A stretch of DNA of 64,000 nucleotides from an uncultured Paraglaciecola sp. GTDB taxonomy: Bacteria; Pseudomonadota; Gammaproteobacteria; Enterobacterales; Alteromonadaceae. How positions within the stretch are numbered: the stretch's first letter is position 1; each line of letters starts with the position of its first letter. The notes under the pieces are model-generated. The model did not search any database and was not told the origin of the DNA. It saw nothing but the letters and a program-made list of their open reading frames with translations. The stretch lies in contig NZ_CAJWCF010000001.1 in the NCBI RefSeq assembly GCF_913020055.1, positions 53,969-117,968 on the forward strand, in the 5' to 3' direction. Position numbers and translations under genes: made by a program. This document shows positions 18,558-29,480 of this stretch, one piece after another.

Positions 18558-19172
18558 TTAACTGTTGCGTTGGTAGACTCTAGCCAAAATCTGCGCACTG
18601 CGTTTTTCTTTAATGAGTTGCCAGCTTTCAGGTACTGAATAACCTATTCCGCCCCCTTCACATTCGATGTAGATAACTCCATCTATGGCTAGTAGGGATT
18701 TTTCAACAATACGTTCGATCGTTAAAGGAAGAAGATTTTGATTAAAAGGCGGATCTAAAAAGATTAACTCATAGGGCTGATTTAAGTTGTTTAGCATTTC
18801 TAGAGTATTGCCTTGAATGATTTTCGCCTGCTGCCCAGACAAACCCAATAATTGAATATTATCTGCTACTTTTTTTGCCACGTTTTTATCTAAATCAATA
18901 AACGTGCAATTTTTCGCATAACGCGACAACGCTTCAAATCCCAAACCTCCACTACCGGCAAATGCATCTAAACAACTGGCCCCAGAGGTATATGCCATCA
19001 ACCAGCTAAATAACATTTCTCTATTTTTATCTGTAGTTGGGCGTAAGCCCTGAACATCGAGAACAGGTAATTTACGCCCACGAAAACGCCCACTGATAAT
19101 CCGAACTGTGCCACTAGGTTTTGAGCCATCTACTTTTCGGCTCTTTAACGAATGTTTTTCGCCTCGCTTCAT
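18558..19172 (-). CDS. rsmD: 16S rRNA (guanine966-N2)-methyltransferase
   Basis: A 204-residue methyltransferase. RIISGRFRGRKLPV at the N-terminus, LDAFAGSGGLGFEALSR (SAM motif I) and LIFLDPPF (DPPF catalytic motif) identify RsmD. It is divergent from ftsY, a common arrangement in Gammaproteobacteria. Confidence 0.95.
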   Translation of the reverse strand: MKRGEKHSLKSRKVDGSKPSGTVRIISGRFRGRKLPVLDVQGLRPTTDKNREMLFSWLMAYTSGASCLDAFAGSGGLGFEALSRYAKNCTFIDLDKNVAKKVADNIQLLGLSGQQAKIIQGNTLEMLNNLNQPYELIFLDPPFNQNLLPLTIERIVEKSLLAIDGVIYIECEGGGIGYSVPESWQLIKEKRSAQILARVYQRNS

Positions 19173-19243
19173 TTGGTATAGAAATGCTATTATTAAGAAA
19201 TGATTTAAATAGTTTACCCAATTACCTAGGATTTCTCAGCGGA

Positions 19244-20644
19244 ATGTCAAAGTTTTTCAAATGGCTCAAAAAAGATAAGCAACAAGAAGAGTCTCCTGTC
19301 GTCAATGATGCCCCTCTTCAAAAGACAGACGATCAAGTAGATTCAAAACCAGAATCATTAAAGAATGATAGTTCTGCCAATATTGATTCAACTCCACTCA
19401 TCGATGAAATCACTCAGCCTGAACAAGTTAAAATAGAAAAAGATTTAGAGAACAATATCCAGGTAGATATTGAGATAGAGGAAGATCCAAAAGAGTTAGA
19501 AAATAATCATTCTTATAATGAAATAGTCTCTGAGGATTTTTCGGTTAAGACCAAAACAGATGTCGAACCAGAACCTGAAACACTTGTCACTGAATCAACC
19601 ATCGAAAGTTCGTCTTCAATAGAAGTCACCTTATTAGCGGATGATCAAGCAGCAAAACAAACTATAGGTCCTCCCAAAATCGAACAACAAGATTCTGAAG
19701 ATACTGGTTTTTTCAGTAAATTAAAGCGAGGGCTGTCTCGCACCAAAGAAAGTATCGGTAGCGGTATTGTTAGTTTATTTCGTGGTAAAGCGATTGATGA
19801 TGAATTATTTGAAGAATTAGAAACCCAATTGTTAGTTGCTGACGTGGGTATGAACACCACAGTCAAAATAATAAAACAGTTAACAGAAAGTTCAGACCGT
19901 AAACAACTGAAAGACGGAGACGCTTTATACCAGTTATTAAAAGAGCAAATGGCCGACATATTGAAAAAAGTAGAGTCGCCATTAACGCTAAAAGCTGAGT
20001 CCGGCCCATTCGTCATTTTAATGGTAGGTGTAAATGGCGTAGGTAAAACGACTACTATTGGGAAAATGGCCAAACAATTTCAGCAGCAAGGCAAGAAAGT
20101 CATGTTAGCCGCAGGAGATACATTTAGAGCAGCGGCTGTTGAACAACTGCAGGTTTGGGGTGAGCGAAATAATATACCAGTAGTGGCACAACAAACTGGA
20201 TCTGACAGCGCATCGGTTATTTTTGACGCATTTCAGTCGGCCAAGGCAAAAAATATTGATGTATTGATTGCAGATACAGCCGGTCGCTTACAAAACAAAG
20301 AACATTTAATGGAAGAACTTAAAAAAGTAGTTCGAGTTATAAAGAAAATTGCGCCTCAAGCTCCTCACGAAATTATGCTTACCTTAGATGCTGGTACTGG
20401 GCAAAATGCTGTTAGCCAAACCAAATTATTCAACGAAGCAGTTGGCTTAACTGGAATAAGCTTAACTAAATTGGACGGTACCGCAAAAGGCGGAGTGATT
20501 TTTGCGATTGCTGACCAATTTGACATTCCTATTCGTTATGTTGGGATTGGCGAAGGCATCGATGATTTAAGACCATTTAATAGCCAAGATTTTGTAAATG
20601 CATTATTTACCGAGTCTGAGAATTCGCAAGAACAAACGAACTAA
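19244..20644 (+). CDS. ftsY: Signal recognition particle receptor FtsY
   Basis: A 466-residue SRP GTPase. The acidic N-terminal A domain (to about residue 150) mediates membrane binding. The NG domain has GVNGVGKTTT (G1), DTFRAAA, DTAGRLQN (G3), TKLDGTAKGG (G4) and the closing GIGEGIDDLRPF. The ATG at 19244 (MSKFFKWLKK) gives a typical amphipathic N-terminus; the open frame extends further upstream into the rsmD start region. It is the first gene of ftsY-ftsE-ftsX. Confidence 0.95.
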   Translation: MSKFFKWLKKDKQQEESPVVNDAPLQKTDDQVDSKPESLKNDSSANIDSTPLIDEITQPEQVKIEKDLENNIQVDIEIEEDPKELENNHSYNEIVSEDFSVKTKTDVEPEPETLVTESTIESSSSIEVTLLADDQAAKQTIGPPKIEQQDSEDTGFFSKLKRGLSRTKESIGSGIVSLFRGKAIDDELFEELETQLLVADVGMNTTVKIIKQLTESSDRKQLKDGDALYQLLKEQMADILKKVESPLTLKAESGPFVILMVGVNGVGKTTTIGKMAKQFQQQGKKVMLAAGDTFRAAAVEQLQVWGERNNIPVVAQQTGSDSASVIFDAFQSAKAKNIDVLIADTAGRLQNKEHLMEELKKVVRVIKKIAPQAPHEIMLTLDAGTGQNAVSQTKLFNEAVGLTGISLTKLDGTAKGGVIFAIADQFDIPIRYVGIGEGIDDLRPFNSQDFVNALFTESENSQEQTN

Positions 20645-20652
20645 GCCACGTT

Positions 20653-21348
20653 ATGATTAAGTTTGAACAAGTCAGCAAAACCTATCCAGGCGGTCAACAA
20701 GCACTGAGAAAGGTCGATTTTCACATTGAGCCAGGCGAGATGGCATTTTTGACTGGCCACTCAGGTGCCGGCAAAAGTACCCTGCTGAAATTGATATCCA
20801 TTATGGAAAGACCTTCTGTGGGCAAGGTTTTGATCAATGGTCACGATTTAAGCAAAATTCAAAGAAAACAAATTGCCTACATACGCCGCGATATAGGTAT
20901 GATTTTTCAAAGTCACCAGTTGTTAATGGACAAAAGTGTGTTTGACAATGTGGCGCTGCCGTTAATTATTGAAGGTTATTCTCATAAAGAAACAGCGAAA
21001 CGGGTTCATGCCGCACTAGAAATGGTGGGTCTAAGTGACAAAGTCAAAAATCTGCCCATTATGTTGTCAGGTGGTGAACAACAAAGGGTGGGTATTGCCA
21101 GAGCTGTAGTCAACAAACCTCCCTTATTATTAGCAGATGAACCAACTGGTAATCTAGACCCTAAATTATCAATGGAAATTATTCGGCTATTTGAAGATTT
21201 TAATCAAGCTGGTGTATCTGTGTTTATTGCCACCCATGACCTTGGACTGATTGCGCGAATGAAATATCGGACTCTGACACTTAAAAAAGGCCAGATGATA
21301 ACCGATGGTTTAACTGACGAATTTCAAAGTGACGATCTGTATGTGTAA
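20653..21348 (+). CDS. ftsE: Cell division ATP-binding protein FtsE
   Basis: A 231-residue ABC ATPase partner of FtsX, regulating septal peptidoglycan hydrolases. MIKFEQVSKTYPGGQQAL, GHSGAGKST (Walker A), LSGGEQQRVGIARA (signature) and LLLADEPTGNLD (Walker B) are intact. It starts 8 bp after ftsY. Confidence 0.96.
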   Translation: MIKFEQVSKTYPGGQQALRKVDFHIEPGEMAFLTGHSGAGKSTLLKLISIMERPSVGKVLINGHDLSKIQRKQIAYIRRDIGMIFQSHQLLMDKSVFDNVALPLIIEGYSHKETAKRVHAALEMVGLSDKVKNLPIMLSGGEQQRVGIARAVVNKPPLLLADEPTGNLDPKLSMEIIRLFEDFNQAGVSVFIATHDLGLIARMKYRTLTLKKGQMITDGLTDEFQSDDLYV

Positions 21349-21396
21349 CTTATTGATTGGTAGTGTTTTTATTTGCTCTCAAGTGAGGGTAAACAA

Positions 21397-22377
21397 ATGA
21401 GCATATTGTTTAAAGGTAGGGTGCAAGGCGCACAAATATCTCAAATCTCTTCTTACCAACGTTTTATCATGTTTTTTGTCAGTCATTTCAGGCAAGCACT
21501 GGGTAGCTTAGGTGAGTTATGGCGCTCAAAGGCTGCATCACTGATGACAATTGGTGTATTAGGATTAAGTATAACTTTGCCCAGTACACTTTATGTCATG
21601 GTGAAAAACGCTGAGAATGTTAGTTCTGGATGGGAACAAGCATCACAAATTTCTTTATTTTTAAAAGAGAATTCCAGTCAGGGGGACATTGAACAACTAT
21701 TAAAACGGATTCAACTTTGGCCTGAAATTGATTCAATTGACTATATTTCAGCAGACCAAGCACTTGAAGAATTTAAGCAGTTATCCGGCTTTGGTGATGC
21801 CATATCTTACTTAGATCAAAATCCATTACCAAATGTAATATTAGTCACTCCGACTAGCCGTTACGCCAGTCCTACAGCCGCTCGCTTACTATTAAACAAG
21901 TTGAGAGAAGAAAGAGAAGTTGATATTGGTAAACTAGATATTGAGTGGCTTGAACGCCTACATGCTTTGCTTAACGTAGTTAAAGACCTAGTGACAGTCA
22001 TTGCCCTTTTACTGTTTCTTGCTGTTGTACTGATTATTGGAAACACGATTAGACTAAATATTCTTAGTAAAAAAGACGAAATATTAGTCATGAAACTGGT
22101 CGGTGCTACAGATGCATTTATTCAGCGACCGTTTATGTATACAGGTTTTTGGTACGGGTTTTTAGGCGGATTATTAGCTTGGGTAGCAGTTGTTTTACTT
22201 TTGTGGTGGATGAGTAGCAGTATTAGTGTTGTCAGTGAATTATATCAAAAGAGTTTCAATTTAACTGGGGCTGACGCTTCTACTTTTTTATTGATGTTAG
22301 GTTTATCAGTTTTCCTTGGCCTAACGGGTTCGTTACTTTCGGTTAGACGACATGTTCGAGAGATAGAACCTAAGTAA
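21397..22377 (+). CDS. ftsX: Cell division protein FtsX
   Basis: A 326-residue membrane protein with a cytoplasmic N-terminus, four transmembrane segments and a large periplasmic loop between the first two. AASLMTIGVLGLSITLPS is the first membrane helix and IRLNILSKKDEILVMKLVGAT is the conserved FtsX/MacB motif. ATG 21397 is preceded by GAGGGT. Unlike many gammaproteobacteria, rpoH does not follow within the window; the next gene is on the opposite strand. Confidence 0.94.
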   Translation: MSILFKGRVQGAQISQISSYQRFIMFFVSHFRQALGSLGELWRSKAASLMTIGVLGLSITLPSTLYVMVKNAENVSSGWEQASQISLFLKENSSQGDIEQLLKRIQLWPEIDSIDYISADQALEEFKQLSGFGDAISYLDQNPLPNVILVTPTSRYASPTAARLLLNKLREEREVDIGKLDIEWLERLHALLNVVKDLVTVIALLLFLAVVLIIGNTIRLNILSKKDEILVMKLVGATDAFIQRPFMYTGFWYGFLGGLLAWVAVVLLLWWMSSSISVVSELYQKSFNLTGADASTFLLMLGLSVFLGLTGSLLSVRRHVREIEPK

Positions 22378-22431
22378 CCTGAATGATGGATACCTAACCT
22401 CAATTACATATACAGAAACACATATTCTTTT

Positions 22432-23712
22432 TCAATGGTCAGCTGATGGTCGACAATCTTTTGCCATGAAATATTGCACCCTTTCAACATTTCCATCTGT
22501 CTTGGCAGGTTTAATATTCAGCGCGCAGGCCAATAAACCGTAGACTTCTATGTTATCAAAAGGTTTGGCCATCATTTCTTTCTCAAATGCTGGACCGTTG
22601 GCAATGAAGGTTGCATGCATCAACGGATCTTGATTGTCATAGCCATGAGTAGCGATAGAACGACCTAATTGAAGCATTGGTTGCGGCCGGCTTTTATCTC
22701 GACTGGCATAAATACTCCAGCCAGAATCAGCAAGCAACATCAGATCAGGTTCCCTTTGTGGGTGGTCAAAATGATAATTAGTCGGAAAATCACCACGACG
22801 CAGAACCCGCATATTGGGGTGTGCCTTATATAATTTTTGATATGCTGCATCCACTACTTGAGGTTGCGCATACAAATTTAGGAATGGCGCGTGTACTGAG
22901 TTTTTTTCATCTGACCAATCGGGTATGACAAAAGCAGATAAATCTAGCCATGAGTCAATATTGATCACTCGTTGGTCAGATAAGTTAGCCATTCCATGAT
23001 CTGCCACAACGACTATATTTGTTTGTTCGCTAAGTCCTAATTTGTTTAGCCCTGCCAGCAAATCACCTATGTGTTTATCAACCTTAGCCACGGCTGCTCG
23101 TTCCTGGGATGAACCTACACCATATGTGTGCGATGCTGTGTCAACCGCCGAAAAATATAGAGTGACTAATCTTGGACTCTGCTTTTCGGGAAGAGCAAGC
23201 CAGCCTAAAACTTCTTCAACACGTGCAGAATAGTCTTTATCTTGTTGATATGGTTTCCAAAATGATGGACGGACACCATCAATTTCAACTTCTGAGCCGA
23301 CCCAAAAATAGGTGGCCGTTTTTATTCCTTGTTTTTCAGCCGTTATCCAAATAGGTTCTCCTCCCCACCACTTTGGATCACTAACGTCTGTTTGCCGATT
23401 AAATTTTCTGCTTAGCTGGCGATCATACGGGTAGTTAGAAATAAAACCATGGTGTTTTGGATGTAAACCCGTTGCTAATGAATAGAAATTAACAAAGGTT
23501 TTCGTAGGCATCGCAGGGATCATATTAGCCCTAACACCAGTGTTTGCTAGAGCCTGTAAACTAGGTGCGGGCATGCGTTCAAGGGTGTCTGCGCGCAATC
23601 CATCAACACCAATCATAATAACAATAGCGTCTTCATTAGCTGCTGCAAAACGAATACCAAGGAAACCTATAAAAACAAATGTTAATAAATACTTAAATAA
23701 AACGTTCAACAT
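22432..23712 (-). CDS. Ectonucleotide pyrophosphatase/phosphodiesterase family protein
   Basis: A 426-residue secreted alkaline-phosphatase-superfamily enzyme. The signal peptide ends near AAA/NED. VIMIGVDGLRAD supplies the first metal Asp, PTKTFVNFYSLATGLHP contains the nucleophile Thr, and VVADHGM with THGYDN supply further metal ligands. It probably hydrolyses nucleotides or phosphodiesters in the periplasm. AAGG precedes the ATG. It lies downstream of parC on the same strand, separated by a terminator, so it is probably expressed separately. Confidence 0.87.
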   Translation of the reverse strand: MLNVLFKYLLTFVFIGFLGIRFAAANEDAIVIMIGVDGLRADTLERMPAPSLQALANTGVRANMIPAMPTKTFVNFYSLATGLHPKHHGFISNYPYDRQLSRKFNRQTDVSDPKWWGGEPIWITAEKQGIKTATYFWVGSEVEIDGVRPSFWKPYQQDKDYSARVEEVLGWLALPEKQSPRLVTLYFSAVDTASHTYGVGSSQERAAVAKVDKHIGDLLAGLNKLGLSEQTNIVVVADHGMANLSDQRVINIDSWLDLSAFVIPDWSDEKNSVHAPFLNLYAQPQVVDAAYQKLYKAHPNMRVLRRGDFPTNYHFDHPQREPDLMLLADSGWSIYASRDKSRPQPMLQLGRSIATHGYDNQDPLMHATFIANGPAFEKEMMAKPFDNIEVYGLLACALNIKPAKTDGNVERVQYFMAKDCRPSADH

Positions 23713-23778
23713 TTATATTTGACCTTATCCACCAAAGTAAAAAGGAGGGAGAGAATAGAGAAATTTAGTAAGATAAAG

Positions 23779-23805
23779 AAGTGGATGAATTAATTCCATC
23801 CACTT
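23779..23805 (-). terminator. Terminator of parC
   Basis: Minus-strand hairpin with a 9-bp stem AAGTGGATG / CATCCACTT, starting about 15 nt after the parC stop and followed by a T-rich stretch (CTTTATCTT). The loop contains AATTAATT. Confidence 0.7.
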
Positions 23806-23819
23806 TAAGGTTAAATCTG

Positions 23820-26144
23820 TTACATAAGCGGTGAGTCTGAATCATTCCCATCTGCAGGCTCGATTTCATCTGTTTGCGTAGGGGCTGTACCAGCGTTTTC
23901 GACTTCTACTCCATCTACTCGCTGTAATCCTCTAGGCAGTTTATTTCCTCTTCTTCCACGTTCTCCTTGATAGTGGGCAAGGTCCGCTGCAGTTAAGGTC
24001 ATGCCTCGTTTACCGGCTAGAATTTTAACATTAGCCCCTTGCGGAACTACAGCCAATACTCTGACATACTCTTCTCTGGATTGTACTTTTGCTGACGGAA
24101 TACTCAGTAACTTGTTACCTTTACCTTTACCTAAACTGGGCAAATCTCGTAACGGGAACATTAACATTCTGCCTTCGTTCGAAATAGCCAAACACCAATC
24201 AGTTTTGAGATCAGACACAGGTTGCGGACCAATAATTTTGGCTGCGGTGGAAAGCGATAAATAGGCTTTACCAGCCTTATTCTTACTAACCATATCGCTA
24301 AATTTACCGACAAAACCATAACCCGCATCAGACGCCATTAAATACTGCTGATCATCATTGCCCATGACTATATGTTCAACATTCTCGCCGCTGACGATAT
24401 TAAATCGACCGGTTAATGGCTCTCCTTGGCTACGAGCTGAAGGCAATCCATGGGCATCACAGGAAAATGCTCTTCCTGAGGAATCAAGAAACGCAACTTG
24501 TTGATTACTTCGCCCTTTTGCACTGGCCTGATAGCCATCTCCAGCTTTGTAACTTAAACCTTCCACGTCCACATCGTGGCCCTTGGCACATCGAGCCCAA
24601 CCTTTCTCAGACAACACTACTGTCACGGCTTCTGAAGGAATTAACTCTTTCTCAGACAAGGCTTTAGATTCACCTCTTTGCACTATTGGTGACCGTCTAT
24701 CATCACCATAAATCTCTGCTGCTTCTAATATTTCTTTTTTGATCAGAGTTTTTAAACGTTTGTCAGAACCTAATAATAATTGCAGCGCATCACGTTCTTT
24801 GGCTAGTTCTTCTTGCTCTCCTTGAATTTTGACTTCTTCCAATTTAGCAAGATGACGTAGTTTCAAATCAAGAATGGCTTCAGCTTGAATATCCGATAAA
24901 TTAAACTGAGTCATCAATTGCTGTTTAGGCTTTTCTTCATATCGAATAATGCGAATAACTTCGTCAATATTCAAAAAAGCAATCATTAAAGCTTCAAGAA
25001 TATGCAGTCTGGCAAGTACTTTATCTAACCTGAACTGCAATCGACGTACAACGGTGTCTTTTCTAAATCTTAACCACTCAGTTAATATCATCCTCAAGTC
25101 TTTAACTTGAGGTCGGCCATCTAAGCCAATCATGTTGATATTAACTCTATAACTTTTTTCTAAATCTGTGGTGGCAAACAAATGTTGCATCAGTTGCTCT
25201 ACATCTACACGATTAGAGCGTGGGGTAATTAGCAAGCGGGTTGGATTTTCATGATCTGACTCGTCACGTAAGTCACTGACCATAGGCAATTTTTTAGCCT
25301 GCATTTGCGCCGCGATTTGTTCAAGGATTTTGCCACCAGAGGCTTGATGAGGCAAAGCAGTGATAATAATGTCACCGCTATCTTCTGAATATACTGCGCG
25401 CATTCTGATTGAACCACGACCAGTTTCGTAAATTTTGGTTATATCTGCTTTTGGCGTGATTATTTCTGCATCGGTTGGATAATCAGGTCCCTGAACAAAT
25501 TCTAATAACTCGTGTAATTCGGCTTTACTATTGTCTAGTAAATGGGCGCAAGCATTAGCCACTTCACGCACATTATGCGGAGGGATATCAGTTGCCATCC
25601 CAACTGCAATGCCAGTAATGCCATTTAATAAAATATGCGGTAAACGAGCTGGCAACACTTTTGGCTCATCTAAGGTACCATCAAAGTTTGGCTGCCAATC
25701 AACTGTTCCTTGACCCAACTCCGTTAACAGGACTTCACTAAATTTAGATAATCGAGACTCGGTATAACGCATGGCAGCGAAAGACTTAGGATCATCCGGT
25801 GCGCCCCAGTTACCTTGTCCGTCAACGAGTGGATAACGATAAGAGAATGGCTGTGCCATCAGTACCATAGCCTCATAACATGCTGAGTCGCCATGAGGAT
25901 GAAATTTACCTAATACATCACCAACAGTACGTGCCGATTTTTTGTATTTAGCTGCGTTATTCAATCCCAGCTCAGACATGGCATAGACTATTCGTCTTTG
26001 CACTGGCTTCAAGCCATCACCAATATGCGGCAATGCTCTATCCATAATGACGTACATGGAATAGTTTAAGTAAGATTCTTCAGTGAATCGACGCATCGTT
26101 AATTGTTCGATACCGTCTTTATTGATAATGGTTTCTTGACTCAT
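23820..26144 (-). CDS. parC: DNA topoisomerase IV subunit A
   Basis: A 774-residue Par[23 protein letters not shown], the [13 protein letters not shown] region with the quinolone-resistance positions, and [10 protein letters not shown] with the active-site Tyr are intact. The C-terminal beta-pinwheel is present ([15 protein letters not shown] and GKGNKL regions). ATG 26144 is preferred over an in-frame GTG at 26162. The QRDR reads GDSACYE, the quinolone-susceptible type. Its partner parE is at 55.7 kb. Confidence 0.96.
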   Translation of the reverse strand: MSQETIINKDGIEQLTMRRFTEESYLNYSMYVIMDRALPHIGDGLKPVQRRIVYAMSELGLNNAAKYKKSARTVGDVLGKFHPHGDSACYEAMVLMAQPFSYRYPLVDGQGNWGAPDDPKSFAAMRYTESRLSKFSEVLLTELGQGTVDWQPNFDGTLDEPKVLPARLPHILLNGITGIAVGMATDIPPHNVREVANACAHLLDNSKAELHELLEFVQGPDYPTDAEIITPKADITKIYETGRGSIRMRAVYSEDSGDIIITALPHQASGGKILEQIAAQMQAKKLPMVSDLRDESDHENPTRLLITPRSNRVDVEQLMQHLFATTDLEKSYRVNINMIGLDGRPQVKDLRMILTEWLRFRKDTVVRRLQFRLDKVLARLHILEALMIAFLNIDEVIRIIRYEEKPKQQLMTQFNLSDIQAEAILDLKLRHLAKLEEVKIQGEQEELAKERDALQLLLGSDKRLKTLIKKEILEAAEIYGDDRRSPIVQRGESKALSEKELIPSEAVTVVLSEKGWARCAKGHDVDVEGLSYKAGDGYQASAKGRSNQQVAFLDSSGRAFSCDAHGLPSARSQGEPLTGRFNIVSGENVEHIVMGNDDQQYLMASDAGYGFVGKFSDMVSKNKAGKAYLSLSTAAKIIGPQPVSDLKTDWCLAISNEGRMLMFPLRDLPSLGKGKGNKLLSIPSAKVQSREEYVRVLAVVPQGANVKILAGKRGMTLTAADLAHYQGERGRRGNKLPRGLQRVDGVEVENAGTAPTQTDEIEPADGNDSDSPLM

Positions 26145-26357
26145 GTTGGACTTTTTTACCACTTATTCTTGTTTTAAATTGCATGTTGAAAGTGAACAAC
26201 GCTACCTACGACATTATTCTACCGAATAGATTAACCTATAAATGGCAACGATTACATCATCTAAGTTTATCTTTCCTGATCAAAATTGAGCTAAGGTTTG
26301 CCATAAGTATTAGTCGGATGGTTTAATGTTGTGTAATGTCTCCCACACTGACTAAAC

Positions 26358-29300
26358 TTGATGTTGTTCAACTTTTGCAGATTTATACTTTTAACTTTGT
26401 TGTCGCTTCCTCTATTGGCTATTGCGCAAGGAGAAGTACAGCTAATATCCACCGATGAAGTTGTTAGGTTATCTCCCCAACTAAAGCTATTTCGAGAAAC
26501 AGATAATCCACTAGGACTTTTCGACGTTAAACAAAAATTGGATGAATTTGTTTGGCAACCCGGTGACAACCCAAACTATGGTTTCTCCGACAAAGGAGTG
26601 TGGCTGCATACCACTATTAGCAATGTTACCGATAACAAACAATGGGTAATCGATGTGGCATTCACTCAGTTAGAAAAAGTGGATATCTACGTATTGTTAG
26701 GAGATGAAGTTTTAGGTCATGCTAGTCAAGGTAAAATCCGTTCCAATCCAAGATTTCGTTTTCCAACTTTAAAGCTAGAACTGCCCTATGCACAAACAAT
26801 TGACTTGTATGTGCGCATCGAAAGTCAACGTTCAGCATTAGTAGCGCCCGTTAATATTCAAGCGAATGATTACCACGAACAAATAAATTTCTATGACAAC
26901 CTTATATGGGGGCTGTTCTACGGTGGACTTATTATGCTAGCCCTCTACAACTTAATTCTCTACGTTGAATTAAGGGAAGAAAGTTTGCTAGCATACGTAG
27001 GTTATATTTTTTCTGTTTTACTATGGCAGTTTGTCTGGGGCGGGCATTTACACTTATTACTCCCCCCCTCAATTACCACATGGGTTAGCTCCCACCCAGA
27101 TTTGATCTTTGTAATTATTGGGATTTTTTCTGGATTGTTTACAATTTCGTTTTTAGAAATGGCTAAATCGGCTCCTAATTCATTCATTTATATCAAATAT
27201 TGCATCGGCCTTTTAGTCACCTTGGGCCTATTATCAATACTAAATATATTGCCTCCTGCCTGGCAAACTGGATTAGTATATTTTGCTATTGTAGTAGCGA
27301 TTGTTTGCTTCACTTATGCTGGGTTTGAAAGTTATGGCAATAACTTTTTTGCCGCTCGATATTTTATTTTCGCATGGAGTATTTTGGCTGGTTTTGCACT
27401 TATTGGTATGACGAGTCTTACGACCGTTCTGCCTTCAAATTTTTTCACGGCTTATTGTTTTCAAGTAGGGGTTTTCATTGAAGCTTGTTTATTCTCACTA
27501 GCCTTAATGGATAAAAGCCGCCATCGGTTGGAACAAGAGGTAGAACAAACTACAGAAGACTTAAGAAACAACATAGAACTAGTAGAAGAACAAAACGTGC
27601 GTTTAGATATTGCTCGTAAAGATGCCATTGCAGCAAGTAACGTAAAGTCACAGTTCTTAGCCAACATGAGTCATGAAATACGCACGCCTTTGAATGCCAT
27701 TTTAGGCTTTAGTAAAGAGTTACATTCGGATTCATTACCGCCAGAAAAACAAGAACAAGTTAGTATTATTAATGCTGCGGCAGATAACCTACTCACCATT
27801 GTGAATGATGTGCTGGATTTTTCCAAAATCGAAGCTGGCAAATTAAAAATCAACAACCACCCATTTTCACCTAATGAAATGTTAGAAGATATGGTCAGTG
27901 TTATGGCTAAATCCGCTCATCTGAAAAATTTGGAATTTGTATACAACTTAGAGCCATTGCCGGAAAAACTGATTGGTGACAGCTACCGAATCAAGCAAGT
28001 GTTGAACAATCTTCTGGGTAATGCTCTTAAATTTACCGATCAAGGTTTTGTGAGTCTTTCAGCTTTTGGAAAGGAGCGAGAGCATGGCATATACGAACTA
28101 GTACTCAAAATTGAAGATTCTGGAATAGGTATAAGCCGTGAAGACCAAAGAAAACTATTTGCCGCTTTCTCACAAGTAGATGATGCTTTGAGCCGGTCAT
28201 ATCAAGGCACGGGGTTAGGTCTGGTAATCTGTCAAGAATTAGTCAAACTAATGCGCGGTGAACTCAGCCTACAAAGCTCACCAAGCTCAGGCAGTATTTT
28301 TACCGTCACAATTCGAGCCAACCTGCTAAATACCAATCTTTCACTTAGTCACGATAGCGAATGGCTAAACAAAAAAATCATCTATTTTGACCCATTTCCA
28401 CTGTCTCGCCAGTGTGGTGTGAAAATACTGACATATTTGGGCGCAAGTGTGACTGGAGCCGAGTCATTAACTTACCTAAGAACATTGAAAGAGCATTATG
28501 ATTTAGTTTTTATATGTGTACCAAACAACAAAGGAAACCTCTTACCTAGTATTATGGAAGCTACACGACACTTAAATACAGACAGTACTGTATTGTTGTA
28601 TTCTGGCATCGAGTCTTTATCAAACCGCAGCGATTTATCGCAATATTTTTCTCACAAAATGCGTTTGCCGTTGACTCTAGGTAAGTTAAACAGCTTATTA
28701 CGTGCGCCAGAAGAAAGTCCAACTGACAAATTACAGCAACGCTTAGCAGCATTACCGAATGCAAAAGTGTTAGCAGTAGATGATATGGAAATCAATTTAC
28801 GCCTACTGACTACATGGCTTAAGAACACTAATTTACAGCTAACCTTAGCTTATAGTGGGGCAGATGCAGTTGCACATTGCAAAGAACATGAGTTTGATTT
28901 GATCCTGATGGATGTACAAATGCCAAACATGGATGGGTTAGAAGCAACAAAACAAATCCGCCAAACAGCTCTCAATTTAGGCACACCTATTATTGCAGTC
29001 ACAGCACATGCATTTAAAGAAGAGCAAGATAGATTGCTCGCTTCAGGGATGGATGATTATCTACCTAAACCTATTAATTTGTCAGATCTAATCGACTTGA
29101 TAAAACGCTGGTGTCAGATATCGGATCCGATTAATAAAGAACAACCTAGCTTTGACTGGTCACTTGCACTTAAACGCGCGAACCAAAATGAAGATGCAGC
29201 TAAGGACATATTGCAACAATTTTTGCAGCAGTTACCAGGATTAGTCGAGTCTATTGAGAAAACCAATCTAGCCGAAAACCATGCGGAAATGCAGGCAAAA

Positions 29301-29480
29301 GTACATCAGTTGCATGGAGCATGCTGCTATACAGGCGTGCCAAAAATGCTGGCTATATGTAGTGATATGGAAGGTGCATTAAAAAGACAACAAATTGAAG
29401 TCGCGAAATTAAGGGTTAGCAAACTAAAGAGTGAATCGATAAAGCTATTATTCGCAGTTGAACAAGCGAAAATTATTTAA
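26358..29480 (+). CDS. 7TM hybrid sensor histidine kinase with REC and HPt domains
   Basis: A 1040-residue inner-membrane phosphorelay kinase. A signal peptide is followed by a periplasmic 7TMR-DISM extracellular type 2 domain (about 30-165), then seven transmembrane helices (about 180-390) and a coiled coil. The HisKA domain has phospho-acceptor H439 in MSHEIRTP, and HATPase_c contains DSGIGIS and GTGLGL. A receiver domain has phospho-acceptor D852 in LMDVQMPNMDG, and the HPt domain has H983 in VHQLHGACCYTGVP. The HPt closely resembles that of BarA (HKLHGSCGYSGVP), so it may signal to a UvrY/GacA-type regulator. No cognate regulator is adjacent. The extracellular domain suggests sensing of a carbohydrate or other small ligand. 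Confidence 0.9.
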   Translation: MMLFNFCRFILLTLLSLPLLAIAQGEVQLISTDEVVRLSPQLKLFRETDNPLGLFDVKQKLDEFVWQPGDNPNYGFSDKGVWLHTTISNVTDNKQWVIDVAFTQLEKVDIYVLLGDEVLGHASQGKIRSNPRFRFPTLKLELPYAQTIDLYVRIESQRSALVAPVNIQANDYHEQINFYDNLIWGLFYGGLIMLALYNLILYVELREESLLAYVGYIFSVLLWQFVWGGHLHLLLPPSITTWVSSHPDLIFVIIGIFSGLFTISFLEMAKSAPNSFIYIKYCIGLLVTLGLLSILNILPPAWQTGLVYFAIVVAIVCFTYAGFESYGNNFFAARYFIFAWSILAGFALIGMTSLTTVLPSNFFTAYCFQVGVFIEACLFSLALMDKSRHRLEQEVEQTTEDLRNNIELVEEQNVRLDIARKDAIAASNVKSQFLANMSHEIRTPLNAILGFSKELHSDSLPPEKQEQVSIINAAADNLLTIVNDVLDFSKIEAGKLKINNHPFSPNEMLEDMVSVMAKSAHLKNLEFVYNLEPLPEKLIGDSYRIKQVLNNLLGNALKFTDQGFVSLSAFGKEREHGIYELVLKIEDSGIGISREDQRKLFAAFSQVDDALSRSYQGTGLGLVICQELVKLMRGELSLQSSPSSGSIFTVTIRANLLNTNLSLSHDSEWLNKKIIYFDPFPLSRQCGVKILTYLGASVTGAESLTYLRTLKEHYDLVFICVPNNKGNLLPSIMEATRHLNTDSTVLLYSGIESLSNRSDLSQYFSHKMRLPLTLGKLNSLLRAPEESPTDKLQQRLAALPNAKVLAVDDMEINLRLLTTWLKNTNLQLTLAYSGADAVAHCKEHEFDLILMDVQMPNMDGLEATKQIRQTALNLGTPIIAVTAHAFKEEQDRLLASGMDDYLPKPINLSDLIDLIKRWCQISDPINKEQPSFDWSLALKRANQNEDAAKDILQQFLQQLPGLVESIEKTNLAENHAEMQAKVHQLHGACCYTGVPKMLAICSDMEGALKRQQIEVAKLRVSKLKSESIKLLFAVEQAKII

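Noticed and set aside
19121..19243. Longer N-terminus for FtsY
   Set aside because: The extension overlaps the divergent rsmD start and does not resemble FtsY; ATG 19244 gives the expected N-terminus.
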